A program made the translations under genes and the position numbers. Source: Nemertoderma westbladi (taxonomy: Eukaryota; Xenacoelomorpha; Nemertodermatida; Nemertodermatidae). From it: a stretch of DNA of 49,892 nt. This document shows, piece by piece, positions 10,481-21,156 of the stretch (its first letter is position 1; the number at the start of each line of letters is the position of its first letter). The DNA is taken from the NCBI GenBank assembly GCA_032718475.1, contig JAUCBJ010004123.1, positions 1-49,892 of the forward strand, given 5' to 3'. Below the pieces are notes generated by a model that saw only the letters and a program-made list of their open reading frames with translations, searched no databases and was not told the origin of the DNA.

Positions 10481-11779
10481 CTATTTCTTTCTCTGATACG
10501 CCTTTCGTCTCTTCGCCCGTCGTCTCTCATCGATCGCTATGGCTGGTAGAGGAGCGTCCACATCCATCGTGAGTAACGCTTCGGCTTGTCTCCTGGCGGC
10601 TCTTCCTTTCGATGGCATAGGGATCATGTCGGTTCGTCTTTCCAACTCAGATTTGCGTGCCTCTAGGAACCAATCTCCGTCACCGAACTCCTCTTTATAC
10701 GAGTATAATCGTCTAATGACTTCAAATGGACCGAATAATCCGGCGCTCAGTAGCAGATCCACGTAATGGAAAGGTAGCGTGGCCGACGTGGGGAGGCGTT
10801 CCGGGAAGGAGAAATACCCGCACGCCATCTCCTGCGCGATATTCCGAGCGTTTCTCCGAACCTTGGTCTTTAAGTGGCTGTTTGCGTATGTTTCAAACAT
10901 GACCATATTTCCCATAGCGGTAACGTCTTTGGTTGGACATTTGATATAGCAGCGGGGGCTAGAGGAATGTCCACGGAAACCGCACGTGGTACAGAGGTTA
11001 TATAGGATCGGGCAGACGGAAACGTCGTGGCCCGATGTCGCGCAGTATGGGCAATAGAGTATCCCGATGAGCTGGAGGCACGAATCGGTAACCCGATTCC
11101 TTCTACCGCATGGGCACTGCTCCGAACCGCAGTTGCCGCAAACCTCCAATTGCATCTCTCGACCGGGGAATATCGGAATCGGGAGGCCGACGTAATATTC
11201 GAGTCGTCGGTCGCTCTTCGGAATATTCGCGGTGGCCGGTAGCCCGCGGAATGCTAGGCTTTTGCGTAGTAGGTTCTCGCTCCGATAACCTTCTTTGTGT
11301 CCCGTTGGTCTCAACTCGGACGACCGTTTCTGGCGGTGGATCCATTCAGTTTGCTCGGCGTACCAGCGGGTTAGTCGCATAGGGTCCTGAGGAACGGAGG
11401 GTGTAGTAGCCACCGCTGGTCGGCGAAGAGGTGCCGGGGTTTTCGACGGAGGGATTCCGAGGAGAACGTCGGGAGTCGGCGCAGCGCTGGGGCCCTTCTC
11501 GACCAATATCGCTGAGCGGGTCCGTTGATTGCTGGTACTCGGAATCTCCGACGACCAGTCTTCGCCACCCGGGAAAGGATACGGGGATAACCTTTGGCAC
11601 GTATCGCCGAAGTCGTTTAACGCGAAGGTAGTAACCAACTCCCTCGCAGGGCTACCGAAGCCGAGTGGTGAGGAAACGCCCGCTTCCGTCATTGGTTCGG
11701 CGGAGGCAACCCGTTTGGCGGCCGGTTGGTAAGCGGCCTCCGGCTCGAGTTGTCGCTTCGGGGTGGAGAGTAGAACCAT
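10481..11779 (-). CDS. BEL-B accessory ORF 2: zinc-knuckle protein
   Basis: A 432-codon intact frame begins with ATG at 11779. The N-terminal 130 residues are Pro/Ser/Thr-rich and look disordered. Then come CGNC-x4-CPC (about residues 214-224), a CCHC knuckle CPYCATSGHDVSVC (243-256) and a second knuckle-like CTTCGFRGHSSSPRC (263-277). The last third is helical, and the C-terminus is very basic (RRRAKRRKAYQRKK). Zinc knuckles and a basic tail suggest nucleic-acid binding, as in nucleocapsids, but gag of this element already has its own knuckle region. The start overlaps the end of accessory ORF 1 by about 90 bases in another frame, and the stop lies about 165 bp before the LTR. It could be a separate protein or the C-terminal half of one frameshifted accessory protein. 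No family was recognised. Confidence 0.8.
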   Translation of the reverse strand: MVLLSTPKRQLEPEAAYQPAAKRVASAEPMTEAGVSSPLGFGSPARELVTTFALNDFGDTCQRLSPYPFPGGEDWSSEIPSTSNQRTRSAILVEKGPSAAPTPDVLLGIPPSKTPAPLRRPAVATTPSVPQDPMRLTRWYAEQTEWIHRQKRSSELRPTGHKEGYRSENLLRKSLAFRGLPATANIPKSDRRLEYYVGLPIPIFPGREMQLEVCGNCGSEQCPCGRRNRVTDSCLQLIGILYCPYCATSGHDVSVCPILYNLCTTCGFRGHSSSPRCYIKCPTKDVTAMGNMVMFETYANSHLKTKVRRNARNIAQEMACGYFSFPERLPTSATLPFHYVDLLLSAGLFGPFEVIRRLYSYKEEFGDGDWFLEARKSELERRTDMIPMPSKGRAARRQAEALLTMDVDAPLPAIAIDERRRAKRRKAYQRKK

Positions 11780-13069
11780 ATTTCTTCCCCTTCCGAAGAG
11801 ATCAGAGGCTCCTCCGCACCGAGAAGTTCGGTAATCGTAGGGATGTCGTAAGGTCCGCTCTCGTCCCAGGAATCGATAACGGCGAGCGTTTTAGTCTCTC
11901 CCGGTGCGATGTTCTCGACCGCTTTGAACGCGTGGTGTATGACCTCGTTCCAGTCGTAGTCGACGAAGGAAAGGGGGACCGCCGTAATAAGGTTATCGAG
12001 AGTTTTACAGATAAACTTAGCGACGGTGTAGCATTCCATAACGACGTAAACATAGTTCCGTCGATCGGGATTCTCCCACCTTTGGTGTATCGTCCACTTC
12101 CGATCAACGTCCTTCCATCGACCCTCTCGCTCGCTCTTTATTTCTAATCCCGGGTATCCACCATATATTTTATTATAGTCCCGGAATTTCTGGGGTTTGA
12201 AGTCGATGCCGCCGTTTAGCACAGCGAGGTAGCCGATCCCGGATTTCGTCGGTCTCACCTCTTGGAATCCTCGCATGAACTCGGCGAATCGTAACCAGGC
12301 TAGTAGCGTTTGAGTGTCGATGCAATGGCTAAGGGCGTTGAGGTCGTCTCGTCGGTTTCTTCCTGCAGGAGCGTTCGCGTAGTCGTTCCGGACGTCCGCC
12401 TTGATATCCGACCCGATTTTAATGACGTCGAAGTCGAAGAGGATCTTTTGGATTTCCGGAGGTAGCAACCAGATCGCTCCGGCTGCCTGCACTTCCTGTC
12501 TGGGTGTCGGGAATATTCGGCACACCAGTACCAAACCGTCCAGGGTTCCGAGGACGACGACTAAGGATCGACCGTATTCTTTCGCCCCGTACTTTTCCTG
12601 GTAGTCGTCGCGGTTTTGGATAATCGATATGCGTTCCTCTCGAAGCGTCGCCGTACACTCCGACAGGTTTCCCCAGTCGGGGGAGGTACGTACTCTTGTC
12701 GTCGACGAAACTTTGACATCTCGTCAACGTAATCGCTTTCGAGGTGGGCGTCGCGTTTCCCTCGTTGTCATAGATCAAACATCGGGATCTGTAGACGCTC
12801 TGCCGGAACGTTTCCCAAAACGACGAATCGTCCCCTCCGGTTGCCTTTGCGTTCCGAGTTCTTTTCAGTCTCGTACTAGCATCGGCTAACCGGAGGGCTC
12901 GTAGATTCTTGGAATCCGGTCCCTCTCGCCCGGTGAATTTAACGACTCGCACGTTCTCATTTAGCAGGGTGCTCCAATTTGTATCAAAGTCAGGGGATCC
13001 AGGTTGAGAATATTCCAGTAGATCTATCGTGTTACGTAATTCGCCGATAATTTGGCGATTTGGGTCCAT
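11689..13069 (-). CDS. BEL-B accessory ORF 1: possible DEDD 3'-5' exonuclease-like protein (frame break)
   Basis: ATG at 13069 opens the frame; it continues in another frame after a one-base shift near 12680 and stops at 11689 (about 460 codons in all). The second part reads like an RNase D/WRN/EXD2-type exonuclease: a strand pair GRSLVVVLGTLDG, then LLPPEIQKILFDFDVIKIGS followed by DIKAD (Exo II-like, with the final Asp), then CIDTQTLLAW. Later IHQRWENPD and YVVMECYTVAKFI sit where Exo III (Y-x3-D) would be. An Exo I-like IYDNEG occurs upstream, further away than usual, and the Exo III Asp is replaced by Glu, so activity is uncertain. It lies between integrase and the 3' LTR, where most BEL/Pao elements have nothing. 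The fold call is an inference; that this is a conserved-looking protein-coding block is firmer. Confidence 0.5.
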
Positions 13070-14313
13070 ATTTACGATTATATCCGTTACAAATTAGATC
13101 AGTTAATTATAAGTCCAGAAAGTCTGAAACTATAGCGATAGCAGAATAATTCAGTTTTTTATTTAATTCAGTTTATTAATAACATTGCTATATAGGCATC
13201 TATCATCTTATTGCTAATACATTCAGCATTTACAGTTACTATAACTATACATTAATATCCAACCAGTTTTTTATGACTTTTTTGTCCTTTTCTTTTTTCC
13301 AATTCTTTTCTTTAGACTTTTTTATACTTTTTTTTGTCTTTTTTCATTTCTCTTTATTATTTCATCTCATTTTATTTATTTCCACATATATTTCATCACA
13401 TTTATTTCCACCATTTATTTCACATTTATTTATTTCCACATCATCATTGCGTTTATAGCCCTCCGGCTATCATCATTGGTTATAAGCGCAGCACCAGGGT
13501 GCGCATCATTACATTTTCATCAGCATACGCGTCATCATTCAGGTTTATAGTAGAGTTGTCTGATCCTTTTCATCGTTTCCAACTATATTCAATCATTTTC
13601 TTTGGTTAATCTTTGTCGTGGAAGGGGTGTTACGCGGCAATCTGGGATCTACAGCTGGACTCGTTACACCGCCTACGCCCCAAACTGCGCACGTAACGGA
13701 CAATGACGACGCTGGGAGTGAAGTCACGTGGATGCACCAGGGACCCACCAGAATAACACTCCCAACAACATAAAGCTCAGTCGACGAAGTCATGTGGGAT
13801 GGGGTTACACAACATTCTGGGATCTACAGCTGGACTCGTTACACCGCCTACACCCCAAAATCCACGCAACGGTCCCACCAGAATAACGCGACTGAGAACA
13901 TAAAACCCTCTATCGTCGAAGTCATGTGGATGCACCATGGACCCACCAGAATAACGGGATAGAGGGGGTGTTGCGCGGCAATCCGGGATCTACAGCTGGA
14001 CTAGTTACACCGCCTACGCCCCGAACTGCGCACGCAACGGACAACATAACATACTGCGATGAATACAATGAATTCCACTTCAAATCTTTTCCATCTCCAA
14101 TAATCCAATATCGTTGGTCCCGATGACCAAAATCAGGGTAAACAATACATAAACGACCCTGCGTCAGTCGAAACATCTGCAGGGTGACGCTGGACTCCAC
14201 ATAACACACGAGGAAACACAAATACCATGCGTGGTTACAGTTGGTTTAAGGGGGGTCCATTTTCATTGTCGATAAATCACAGTTTAAGAGTTTGTCAACA
14301 GGATGAGAAGGGT
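13070..14313. other. Non-coding spacer between integrase and accessory ORFs of BEL-B
   Basis: No plausible gene. The first half (13130-13450) is T-rich on the plus strand, with stretches of pure TTT/TCT/TTAT. The second half holds a three-fold diverged repeat listed separately. Its position directly upstream of the accessory ORFs makes it a candidate for an internal promoter or splice signal; nothing specific was recognised. Confidence 0.6.
13615..14045. repeat. Three diverged copies of a 170-bp repeat in BEL-B
   Basis: The segment GGGATCTACAGCTGGACT followed by GTTACACCGCCTAC recurs near 13646, 13822 and 13987. Each copy is followed by ACTGCGCACG- or CCACGCAACG-like sequence, and a linked motif GACCCACCAGAATAAC recurs near 13740, 13880 and 13940. 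Copy spacing is about 165-175 bp. Confidence 0.8.
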
Positions 14314-16757
14314 TTAAATGGGTTTATCATTGTCACCAATGTCCGCAGCAGGATCCTGAGTAGGGAACTTATCACCTCTCGTAGAGTCACCGCTATCATT
14401 GCCTTCAAGAAGGCACAGCCTCTGGATAGGGCGTTGGTAGTGGCCTGATGCCGTTCGTATCGTCACAGTCCTCGCAAGTCCGTCTTTGCTTGGGTGTATG
14501 GTCACGACCCGCGCCACAGGCCAGTGAACGCAGTCTTTGAGATCTTCTTTAACTAGTACCATGTCGCCAACTGCGACGTTCCGGTAGGTGTTGTTCCATT
14601 TCCTCCTGGTCCGGAGGGTTATGAGGTACTCCTGGGCCCAAATTCTCCACCAATGCGCTGCCAACGCTTGGGCCTTTTTCCAGTTTGTATGTTTCGCGAT
14701 CTCGTTGGGATCCGGGAACATGGTTTCCGGGAGAACGTGGGTTTTGGGTCTCCCCAGTAAGTGGTTAGGAGTGAGGGGCTCCAGGTCTGTGGGGTCGTCG
14801 CGGATAGGGACAATGGGTCGGTTGTTCAGGGTAGCCGTGATCTCGCAGAATGTTGTGCGGAGGGTGTCATGGGTTACCCGGGTATCGCCTAGATCCATGC
14901 GCGTCGCATGGATCGTTTCACTAGGTCGATCAGTTTCTCCCATACCCCGCTCGTATGGGGTGCTAAGGGGGTCTGGAAGTGCCACTGTATCTGGTGTTCC
15001 TTCCAGACTTGGGATGCGGTGTTATCGGTAAACCATCCCTCGATCGCCTCTCTAAGTTCTCTTTCTCCTCCCACAAAGTTTGTACCATTATCGGAATACA
15101 TGTGGCGGCATGTCCCGTTGTTCGCCACGAACAGACGCAGAGCGTTGATGAATGCGTGTTGTGTCAGATTTACCACGATATCTAGGTAAATTGCCCTAGA
15201 CCTTAGGCAGGTGAAGATGGCTCCCCAGCATTTGATGTTGGATCGTCGTTCGATGACCGTAAACGGTCCGAAACAGTCCACTCCGGTGACGTAGAACGGT
15301 GGGGAATCTGCTTGTAGACGGGTGGCTGGTAGGTCGGCCATCTTTTGGGTGATTGGTGGTGCTAGGTAACGTCTGCAGGTGAAGCAACGTTTCAACACTT
15401 TCCGGATCAGTGGCTGGATGTGGGTGATCCAATATCTTTGTCTTATATTAGCTATAATCCAATTCTGTCCAGCGTGGTGGTTGTCCTCGTGACATTGTAG
15501 AATTAATAGCTTAGCTAGTGTCGACGTTCCGGGCAGAAGCGCCGGGTATTTAACCTCATATTCGACCGGTGCGTTTGCCATCCGGGTATTCAGTCGGATC
15601 AGTCCATCCTCTCCCATCATTGGTCTCAGTTGGTAGACTGGGCTGTCCGGTTTCAATGTTTTGCCCGCACTAAGTTGTTCCCATTCATCGGGGAAACTTT
15701 CTCTCTGGATATATCTAACAATACACTTCTCCGCGATAATGAGTTCTTGTATATTCCGTTGAACTATCGGTTTGTTGTTTTTCCACCGTAGGAAGTTACG
15801 AAGGGTTATAACGTGTTGGACGAGCCGTCTCATTGATGAAGTTCGCTCGATCAACCGATGTAGAGACGCCGCTAGTTGAGTGATCGTCGCGACGTTATAG
15901 TGCCTGCCCGAGTCCTTTGCAGGCTCAGTCAGACAACTATAAATTTCCACCGCGTTGCTTCGATGGACTTTACGGATCTCTTTATCGTCCTCGGAGTATT
16001 TTCCGCTATCGAGTTCGGGGTCGAATCGGGTACTCCATGTTAATTGTGGCTGCCGTAGGAATTCCGGGCCTGTAAGCCAGAGTTTACTTTTACCGAGTTG
16101 TTTTGGGGTGGCGCCTCGGCTTGATAAGTCCGCTGGGTTTTCCTTCCCGTTCACGTGATGCCACTGTTCTCGGCCGGTACACTGTTTAATCTCCGTGGCT
16201 CGGTTTGCAACAAACGTGGTGTGACGCCGTGATGGAGAGTGGAGATAATAGAGAACTATACTCGAATCGACCCAGAAGTGTTGAGATTCTATGGGGATCC
16301 GTAGATTCCGCATGACCATGCGATTCTGTCTTACTGCCCAAACTGCAGCTTGTAGCTCGAGTCTCGGAATCGTTGCTACGAATTCCCCGGATACTGTCTT
16401 TGCTTTGGAGAATAAGAAGCTTGTATCGCCGTTTCCATCGTTACTTAGTCTCCGTAAGAAGGTGACTACGCCGATTCCGGTATTCGAAGCATCCGAAAAG
16501 GTGTGGAGCTGGAAGATATCGGTGGGTAGTTTATCGAGGAAGAACAGTCTAGGTATCCGCATAAGATGTAGGTGTTCGAGCTGCTCCGTCCATTTTCTCC
16601 ATTTGACGCTGAGGTGTGGGGGGAGCTCTTCGTCCCATCCCAGTCCTTCTATCCACATTTCCTTAATCAGGTTCATTCCGGCCAAGGTTACTGGAGATAT
16701 GAAATTTAGTGGGTCGAAGATGGCGCTTTTTATCGACAAACATCCCCTTTTTGTCAT
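14314..16757 (-). CDS. BEL-B pol, C-terminal half: RNase H and integrase
   Basis: Two overlapping frames (16757-14889 and 14985-14314) encode one protein. The first opens just after the RT thumb (SIKSAIFDPLNFISPV, typical of BEL/Pao). RNase H residues are present in FSDAS, RLELQAA and WVDSS. The integrase zinc finger is seen in HEDNHHAG and CFTCRRY; the catalytic triad is in GVDCFGPF, YSDNGTNFVGG and VWEKLIDLVK. The second frame supplies the C-terminal region (LTPNHLLGRPKT and a chromodomain-like RNVAVGDMVLVKED). The frame change falls on the inverted repeat GATCCATGCG..CGCATGGATC (about 14894-14915). Upstream, RT is offset by one base near 16800. All catalytic residues look intact. Confidence 0.92.
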
Positions 16758-16801
16758 AGGCTTGGGTAGGGGTTTATATTTGAAGATGAATTCGTCTGAT
16801 T

Positions 16802-17830
16802 CTATGTCCCATTCAATCCCGCGAGTACACGATGTTCCACATCCTCCGAATACATTTTGTTATTTTCCAGCCGGATGTCCTCCGGAAACTTTTCCATAAG
16901 TGTTTTGTCGTGGGATCTGAACTTCACGAGCGGAAACCCTCCTTTCTTTAGACATTCTACCATCCCCATTGCTAGCCGATATGCCTCATCCACATTATCC
17001 GCGCCGGCGCATCCGTCGTCCACATAGAAGCATCGTCGAATGGTTTCTATGACGGTTGGAGGGAACTCGTTTTCGCACATAGTTGCCGTCCTCTTTAGCA
17101 TGTCACTGCATGCTACCGGCGAGTCCTTAGCGCCGAAGATCCTGACGACCATACGCATTACGTCTACGTCCTTTATCGTGAGTTGGCTAATCTCCTGTTG
17201 AGTTAGCGTTTTATCCGTCCATAGGATACGTAGACAGTCCGAGTCTCTTGGTAACGTACGAACTTGATGAAACATGGCCTTGATGTCACAGGTGAATGCT
17301 ACCCGGTTTTCCCTGAACCTGATCAATACGCCGATGAGTGTACTATATATGTTGGGTCCCGTGTAAAGCTGACTGTTTAGGGATTCGCCCTGGTACATAG
17401 CGGCAGCATCATTTACCACTCGGATTTTCCCACCTTTGCGGGCTTCTACTACATAGTGGGTTGGGAGATAATATGTTCTTTTACCACCTTGCAGTTCATT
17501 CTGTGGTACCATTTCTGCTAATCCATCATCGAGATATCCTTGGATTACGGTATTATATTTCTCCTTTATCTCGGGTTGGTCATTCAGCCGGCGTAGAATC
17601 CCTTTAAGTCGCCTAAGTGCCATGCTGGCGTTGTTTGCCATTGGTTTGTTTGGGTCCTTCCATAACATAGGTGAACACCAGTGTCCGTCTTTAAACGTGG
17701 CCTGGTCGAGAACGTCCATACAATATTGGTCCTCTTCGGATGGGTTTTCGTCCTTTTCCGCGAACTCCTGGGTCTCCAAATTAAAATATTTCGTCATCTC
17801 TCGTTGGGTTTTCTCGGTTTCCAGAAACAA
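16802..17830 (-). CDS. BEL-B pol: reverse transcriptase
   Basis: This is the RNA-dependent DNA polymerase that copies element RNA in the particle. Landmarks in order: TYYLPTHYVVEARKGGKIRV and VNDAAAMYQGESLNSQL (BEL/Pao fingers), FTCDIKAMFHQV with the first catalytic Asp, FGAKDSPVACSDML, and the polymerase box CFYVDDGCAG with the YVDD aspartates. The frame is continuous with the protease frame apart from an in-frame TGA at 17855, and moves by one base near 16802 into the RNase H/integrase frame. No key residue is missing. Confidence 0.93.
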   Translation of the reverse strand: MFLETEKTQREMTKYFNLETQEFAEKDENPSEEDQYCMDVLDQATFKDGHWCSPMLWKDPNKPMANNASMALRRLKGILRRLNDQPEIKEKYNTVIQGYLDDGLAEMVPQNELQGGKRTYYLPTHYVVEARKGGKIRVVNDAAAMYQGESLNSQLYTGPNIYSTLIGVLIRFRENRVAFTCDIKAMFHQVRTLPRDSDCLRILWTDKTLTQQEISQLTIKDVDVMRMVVRIFGAKDSPVACSDMLKRTATMCENEFPPTVIETIRRCFYVDDGCAGADNVDEAYRLAMGMVECLKKGGFPLVKFRSHDKTLMEKFPEDIRLENNKMYSEDVEHRVLAGLNGT

Positions 17831-17854
17831 ATCCTCGTCAAGATCCGAAGCTGA

Positions 17855-19234
17855 TCAATAACCCACGGAGGTTGCATTCTCTTTAATCTGACATTTGGGA
17901 AGGTAGGTATAGGTGTCAGTAGTTTCCTCCTTAATGCCGCAGAGTGTCCATCCCATTATTGTTCGTTCAGCATAAAATCCGTCATCCTGTTTTATAGATC
18001 GGGCGATATCTCCGGTGGGGATGTGTAGTTCCGGTGTATCAAGTCCGATCAGTAGGGTGATGCGGTTTACGTCCAACTGCGGACACCTCCGGTCTACATC
18101 GTCTCGGTCCAATTGTATGAGGGGGGCGTACTCGGCTGATTGTCGGAACCGCACCCGGAGGTCTGTGTGTACCAAGGCGTTCTTGATGGTTAACTTAACC
18201 GTTTCGTAGCCCTTCATCACTCCTTCCATCTGGAGTTGCACCTCCCTCTCTACCTCTACCTCTCTGTTATCGGTGATGGTTTGTATGGGCCGTTTACAAG
18301 GTTCATATTCTAGGCCGAGTTGCTCGAGGAAATCCCGGTCGATGATGGTTCCGTCGGACCCGTTATCGAGGAACGTGAGTGTCGTCAGAGATTTGCCGAC
18401 TCCTTGGATCCTTACTGGGATTACCTTTGCGAAGACCATGTAGCGGCGATTTATAAGATTAATCGTGGCCGAAATATTTGTTACTTGTGGTGTATCGGTG
18501 GAGATTTTAAACGGGTTGGTTTCTCTCCGTTGGGTTGTCCGGGTTCCTTTGAAGACGTGGTTTGTTTCTCCTCTTCGCTTGGCTTCGATCCGAAAGGGGA
18601 GGGTAGTAAAATCGAAGTTCGCGGGGATTTGGAGGAGCGTGTGATGGCGTTGGTCGTTACAGAAGGCACAGCATGATCTTTGGTTGCACTCCCGAACGTA
18701 ATGACCTGTTCCAAGACACCGGAAGCATCCTCGGTGTTTCATTATCGCCTCGAAGCGTGGGACGAGTTCGGCGAACTGAAACTTTCTGCAGAATTCCACT
18801 TTATGTTTCTCTCCACAGAAGAGACAGAGCAGGGAATTTGTGACGCCTTCCCTTTCGGGTGCCCAACTCGCGAGATAACATGCCCATTCCTCGGCTGATG
18901 TCGGTTCCTCGTAGTCTTCGTCGTCGGAATCCTCGGCCATGGTGATGGCCATCGTACTCACCGGTGGGGGGCGGAATCTCGATTTCGGAGGGGTTATCTT
19001 ACTCCTGGAGTTGCTCTCTATTCCGTCCAACTTGGCGAGACTCTGTTTTGAAAACATCGAGTCATTCATGGCTTCGGAGATATCGTCCAGGAATGCCGAC
19101 ATTTCAAGGAAGCTAGGATCTCGATCTGGATGTCTGCGCCGGAGATCTACACATTTATAAGCCCACTTACTTTGTAGCCATCCGGGGAACTTCCGCTCGA
19201 TCTGTCAGAGGTTTAGAATGTTGTTCACCTGGTC
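17855..19234 (-). CDS. BEL-B gag C-terminus, zinc knuckle and aspartic protease
   Basis: The gag frame continues past an in-frame TAG (19235) and a TGA eight codons later into this segment; the first internal ATG is at 19102. It carries a CLFCGEKHKVEFC and CFRCLGTGHYVREC cluster (nucleocapsid zinc binding), a further CAFCNDQRHH, and then a retropepsin-like DUF1758 domain with the active site LDNGSDGTIID. The family usually has D-S/T/D-G-S; here the second position is Asn. It ends at TGA 17855, immediately before RT in the same frame. The stops may be decay or recoding signals. Confidence 0.88.
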
Positions 19235-21156
19235 CTACTTATTTAAGGGTTTCAGAGTATAGTAGGCATCCTTCATAGAGTCGGAGAATTCCTGGATGTT
19301 CTGTGGGTCCCCTAGTGATCCCGCGTCCTGTATCAGTCTCTCTAGAGTTTTATTAATTATAGTTCCGGTATTTCCGTATCTTTTATCTAGAGTTTTCCAT
19401 GCATCATAGTATGCCTCATGAGAACCTCCTTCAAAGCATGCAATAATTCTGCGCGGTTTGTCACCCAGGTATTGCGATAAATATACCAATTTCTGTGCGT
19501 CGGCTATGTCCGTTGATCCGATCTGCGCAAAGAACCGTTTCTTGAATCTGAGGTAATCGACGGGATCTCCTTCGAAGGTGCGAATCTCCATCTTATGCAT
19601 GGCAAGGCGGTTCTCCAACGCCCGGATGATGCTGACGTCGTCTGAACTGGAGTGACTCGGAGGGTTATAGTTATTGGCACTCACTCTCATACTTGATGGA
19701 TCAATAATAGGTGGAGTTTTAATAATGACGCGGCTACGAGTTTGTGGTGTGGATGTAAATGGGTTGTTAGATCGGGGAGTGGCGTCCCGTTCCGAGTCCT
19801 TTTCAGGCTCGTACTTGGGTACACTCGCTGTCGTGGTGTTGGATGGGAAATAAGGTTCCTCATTCTTTAGCGTAGCCGGTGGGGGATGGAACACCGGTGC
19901 TTGTGCCGATAACGTAGACTGTTTGGTAGGCGGGAGGATCTCGGGTTTCGGAAGTTTCGCCGCTGTCGGTATAAATGACTTTTCTAATTCCGGTACCGGG
20001 ATTGGTTCATATTCCTGATCTATATCCCTTTCCCAGTCCATGTAGAGTTGAATATCTCGTTCTATAAGTGCGGCTTCGTATTCCGCGAGTTTTGCAATAT
20101 CCGCATTCTTTTTGTGGATGAGAATTGCTTGGGCCTCGGCGTGTTGTTTACGCATTTCTGCTTCCCATTTACGTTGTTCGATCTCTCGTTCGGCCTCTCG
20201 TCCGCGTTGTTCAGTCTCCTGTTTGCGTTGTTCGGCCTCCTGTTTGCGTTGTTCGGCCTGCCGTTCGTCCTCTCGTCTATGTTGTTCGGCCTCCCGTTTG
20301 CGTTGTTCGGCCTGCCGTTCGTCCTCTCGTCTATGTTGTTCGGCCTCCCGTTTGCGTTGTTCGGCCTGCCGTTCGTCCTCTCGTCTATGTTGTTCGGCCT
20401 CCTGTTTGCGTTGTTCGGCCTGCCGTTCGTCCTCTCGTCTATGTTTTTCGTCCTCTCGTCTATGTTGTTCGGCCTCCTGTTCTCGTTGTTCGGCCTGCCG
20501 TTCGGCCGCTTGTTTGGCCTCTCGCTTTTGTGTTTCGGCGGCTAGTACATCCTGCTCGGCTTGCAGTTGAATATACTCATCTTCCATCCGAGCTTTGAGG
20601 GCTAATGCCTTCCGTTCTCGCAGTTGGTCTCGGAGTGGCGGCGCCCCTTGAGAACTGCGCGCTGAGCCGGATATCTCGCTCCTAGCGCTGGAGTGCTGAT
20701 TTCTAGCGGACCCCGTTCTCTTTCGATGTACTGCTGTCCTGATGCTGGAGGATCGTACTGATTCCGCGTCTGTTCTTTCAGCCCTCTTGTAGTACTGTTC
20801 TTCATAGCCTCTCACAAGGCTGAGGGTCCTCCGGTGTTGTTTGCGGAACCCATCTAGATGTACAACATGTTCTTCTAACTTGGGGTAGTTTTCCTGATCG
20901 GTGGAGGGAACGAGCTCTTGGTACGCCTGTATCATTCTTTCGTACCGCTGTAGGATATTTCGGATACTTTGAAGCTGAGTTTGTACTTCATTGAGGGGGT
21001 TTTTGACTCCCTTGAGTTGTTTCTCCACGCCCGGGTTACTCTGCCTTTGAGGGCCCCTAGCCGACGGGTCATATTCTTGACGTTTGGTACCTCGTCGGCT
21101 TCCGAGTCTGTGTGGTGATCCATCTCGTCGGTATCTGATACGTTATTTGTTGTCAT
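19235..21156 (-). CDS. BEL-B gag (coiled-coil plus DUF1759 capsid region)
   Basis: ATG at 21156 (acidic start MTTNNVSDTDEMDHH) leads into a frame that shifts by one base near 21030-21060 and runs to TAG at 19235, about 640 codons. The middle is a very long charged helix, including a tandem 18-residue repeat rich in Glu, Gln and Arg. Near the C-terminus comes the DUF1759-like region (IRTFEGDPVDYLRFKKRFF, later DKRYGNTGTIINKTLERL). The start codon overlaps the stop of the preceding 63-codon ORF in an ATGA arrangement. It would form the virus-like particle in the cytoplasm. Confidence 0.9.
20220..20500. repeat. 54-bp tandem repeat inside BEL-B gag
   Basis: About five copies of a 54-bp unit encode an 18-residue module of the type EAEQHRREDERQAEQRK. 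The landmark CGGCCTGCCG recurs at 20254, 20308 and 20362. The unit is a multiple of three, so copy-number change keeps the frame and lengthens a charged helix. Confidence 0.9.

Noticed and set aside
20048-20598. Three overlapping plus-strand hydrophobic ORFs, apparently membrane-spanning
   Set aside because: Antisense shadows of the 54-bp repeat in BEL-B gag.
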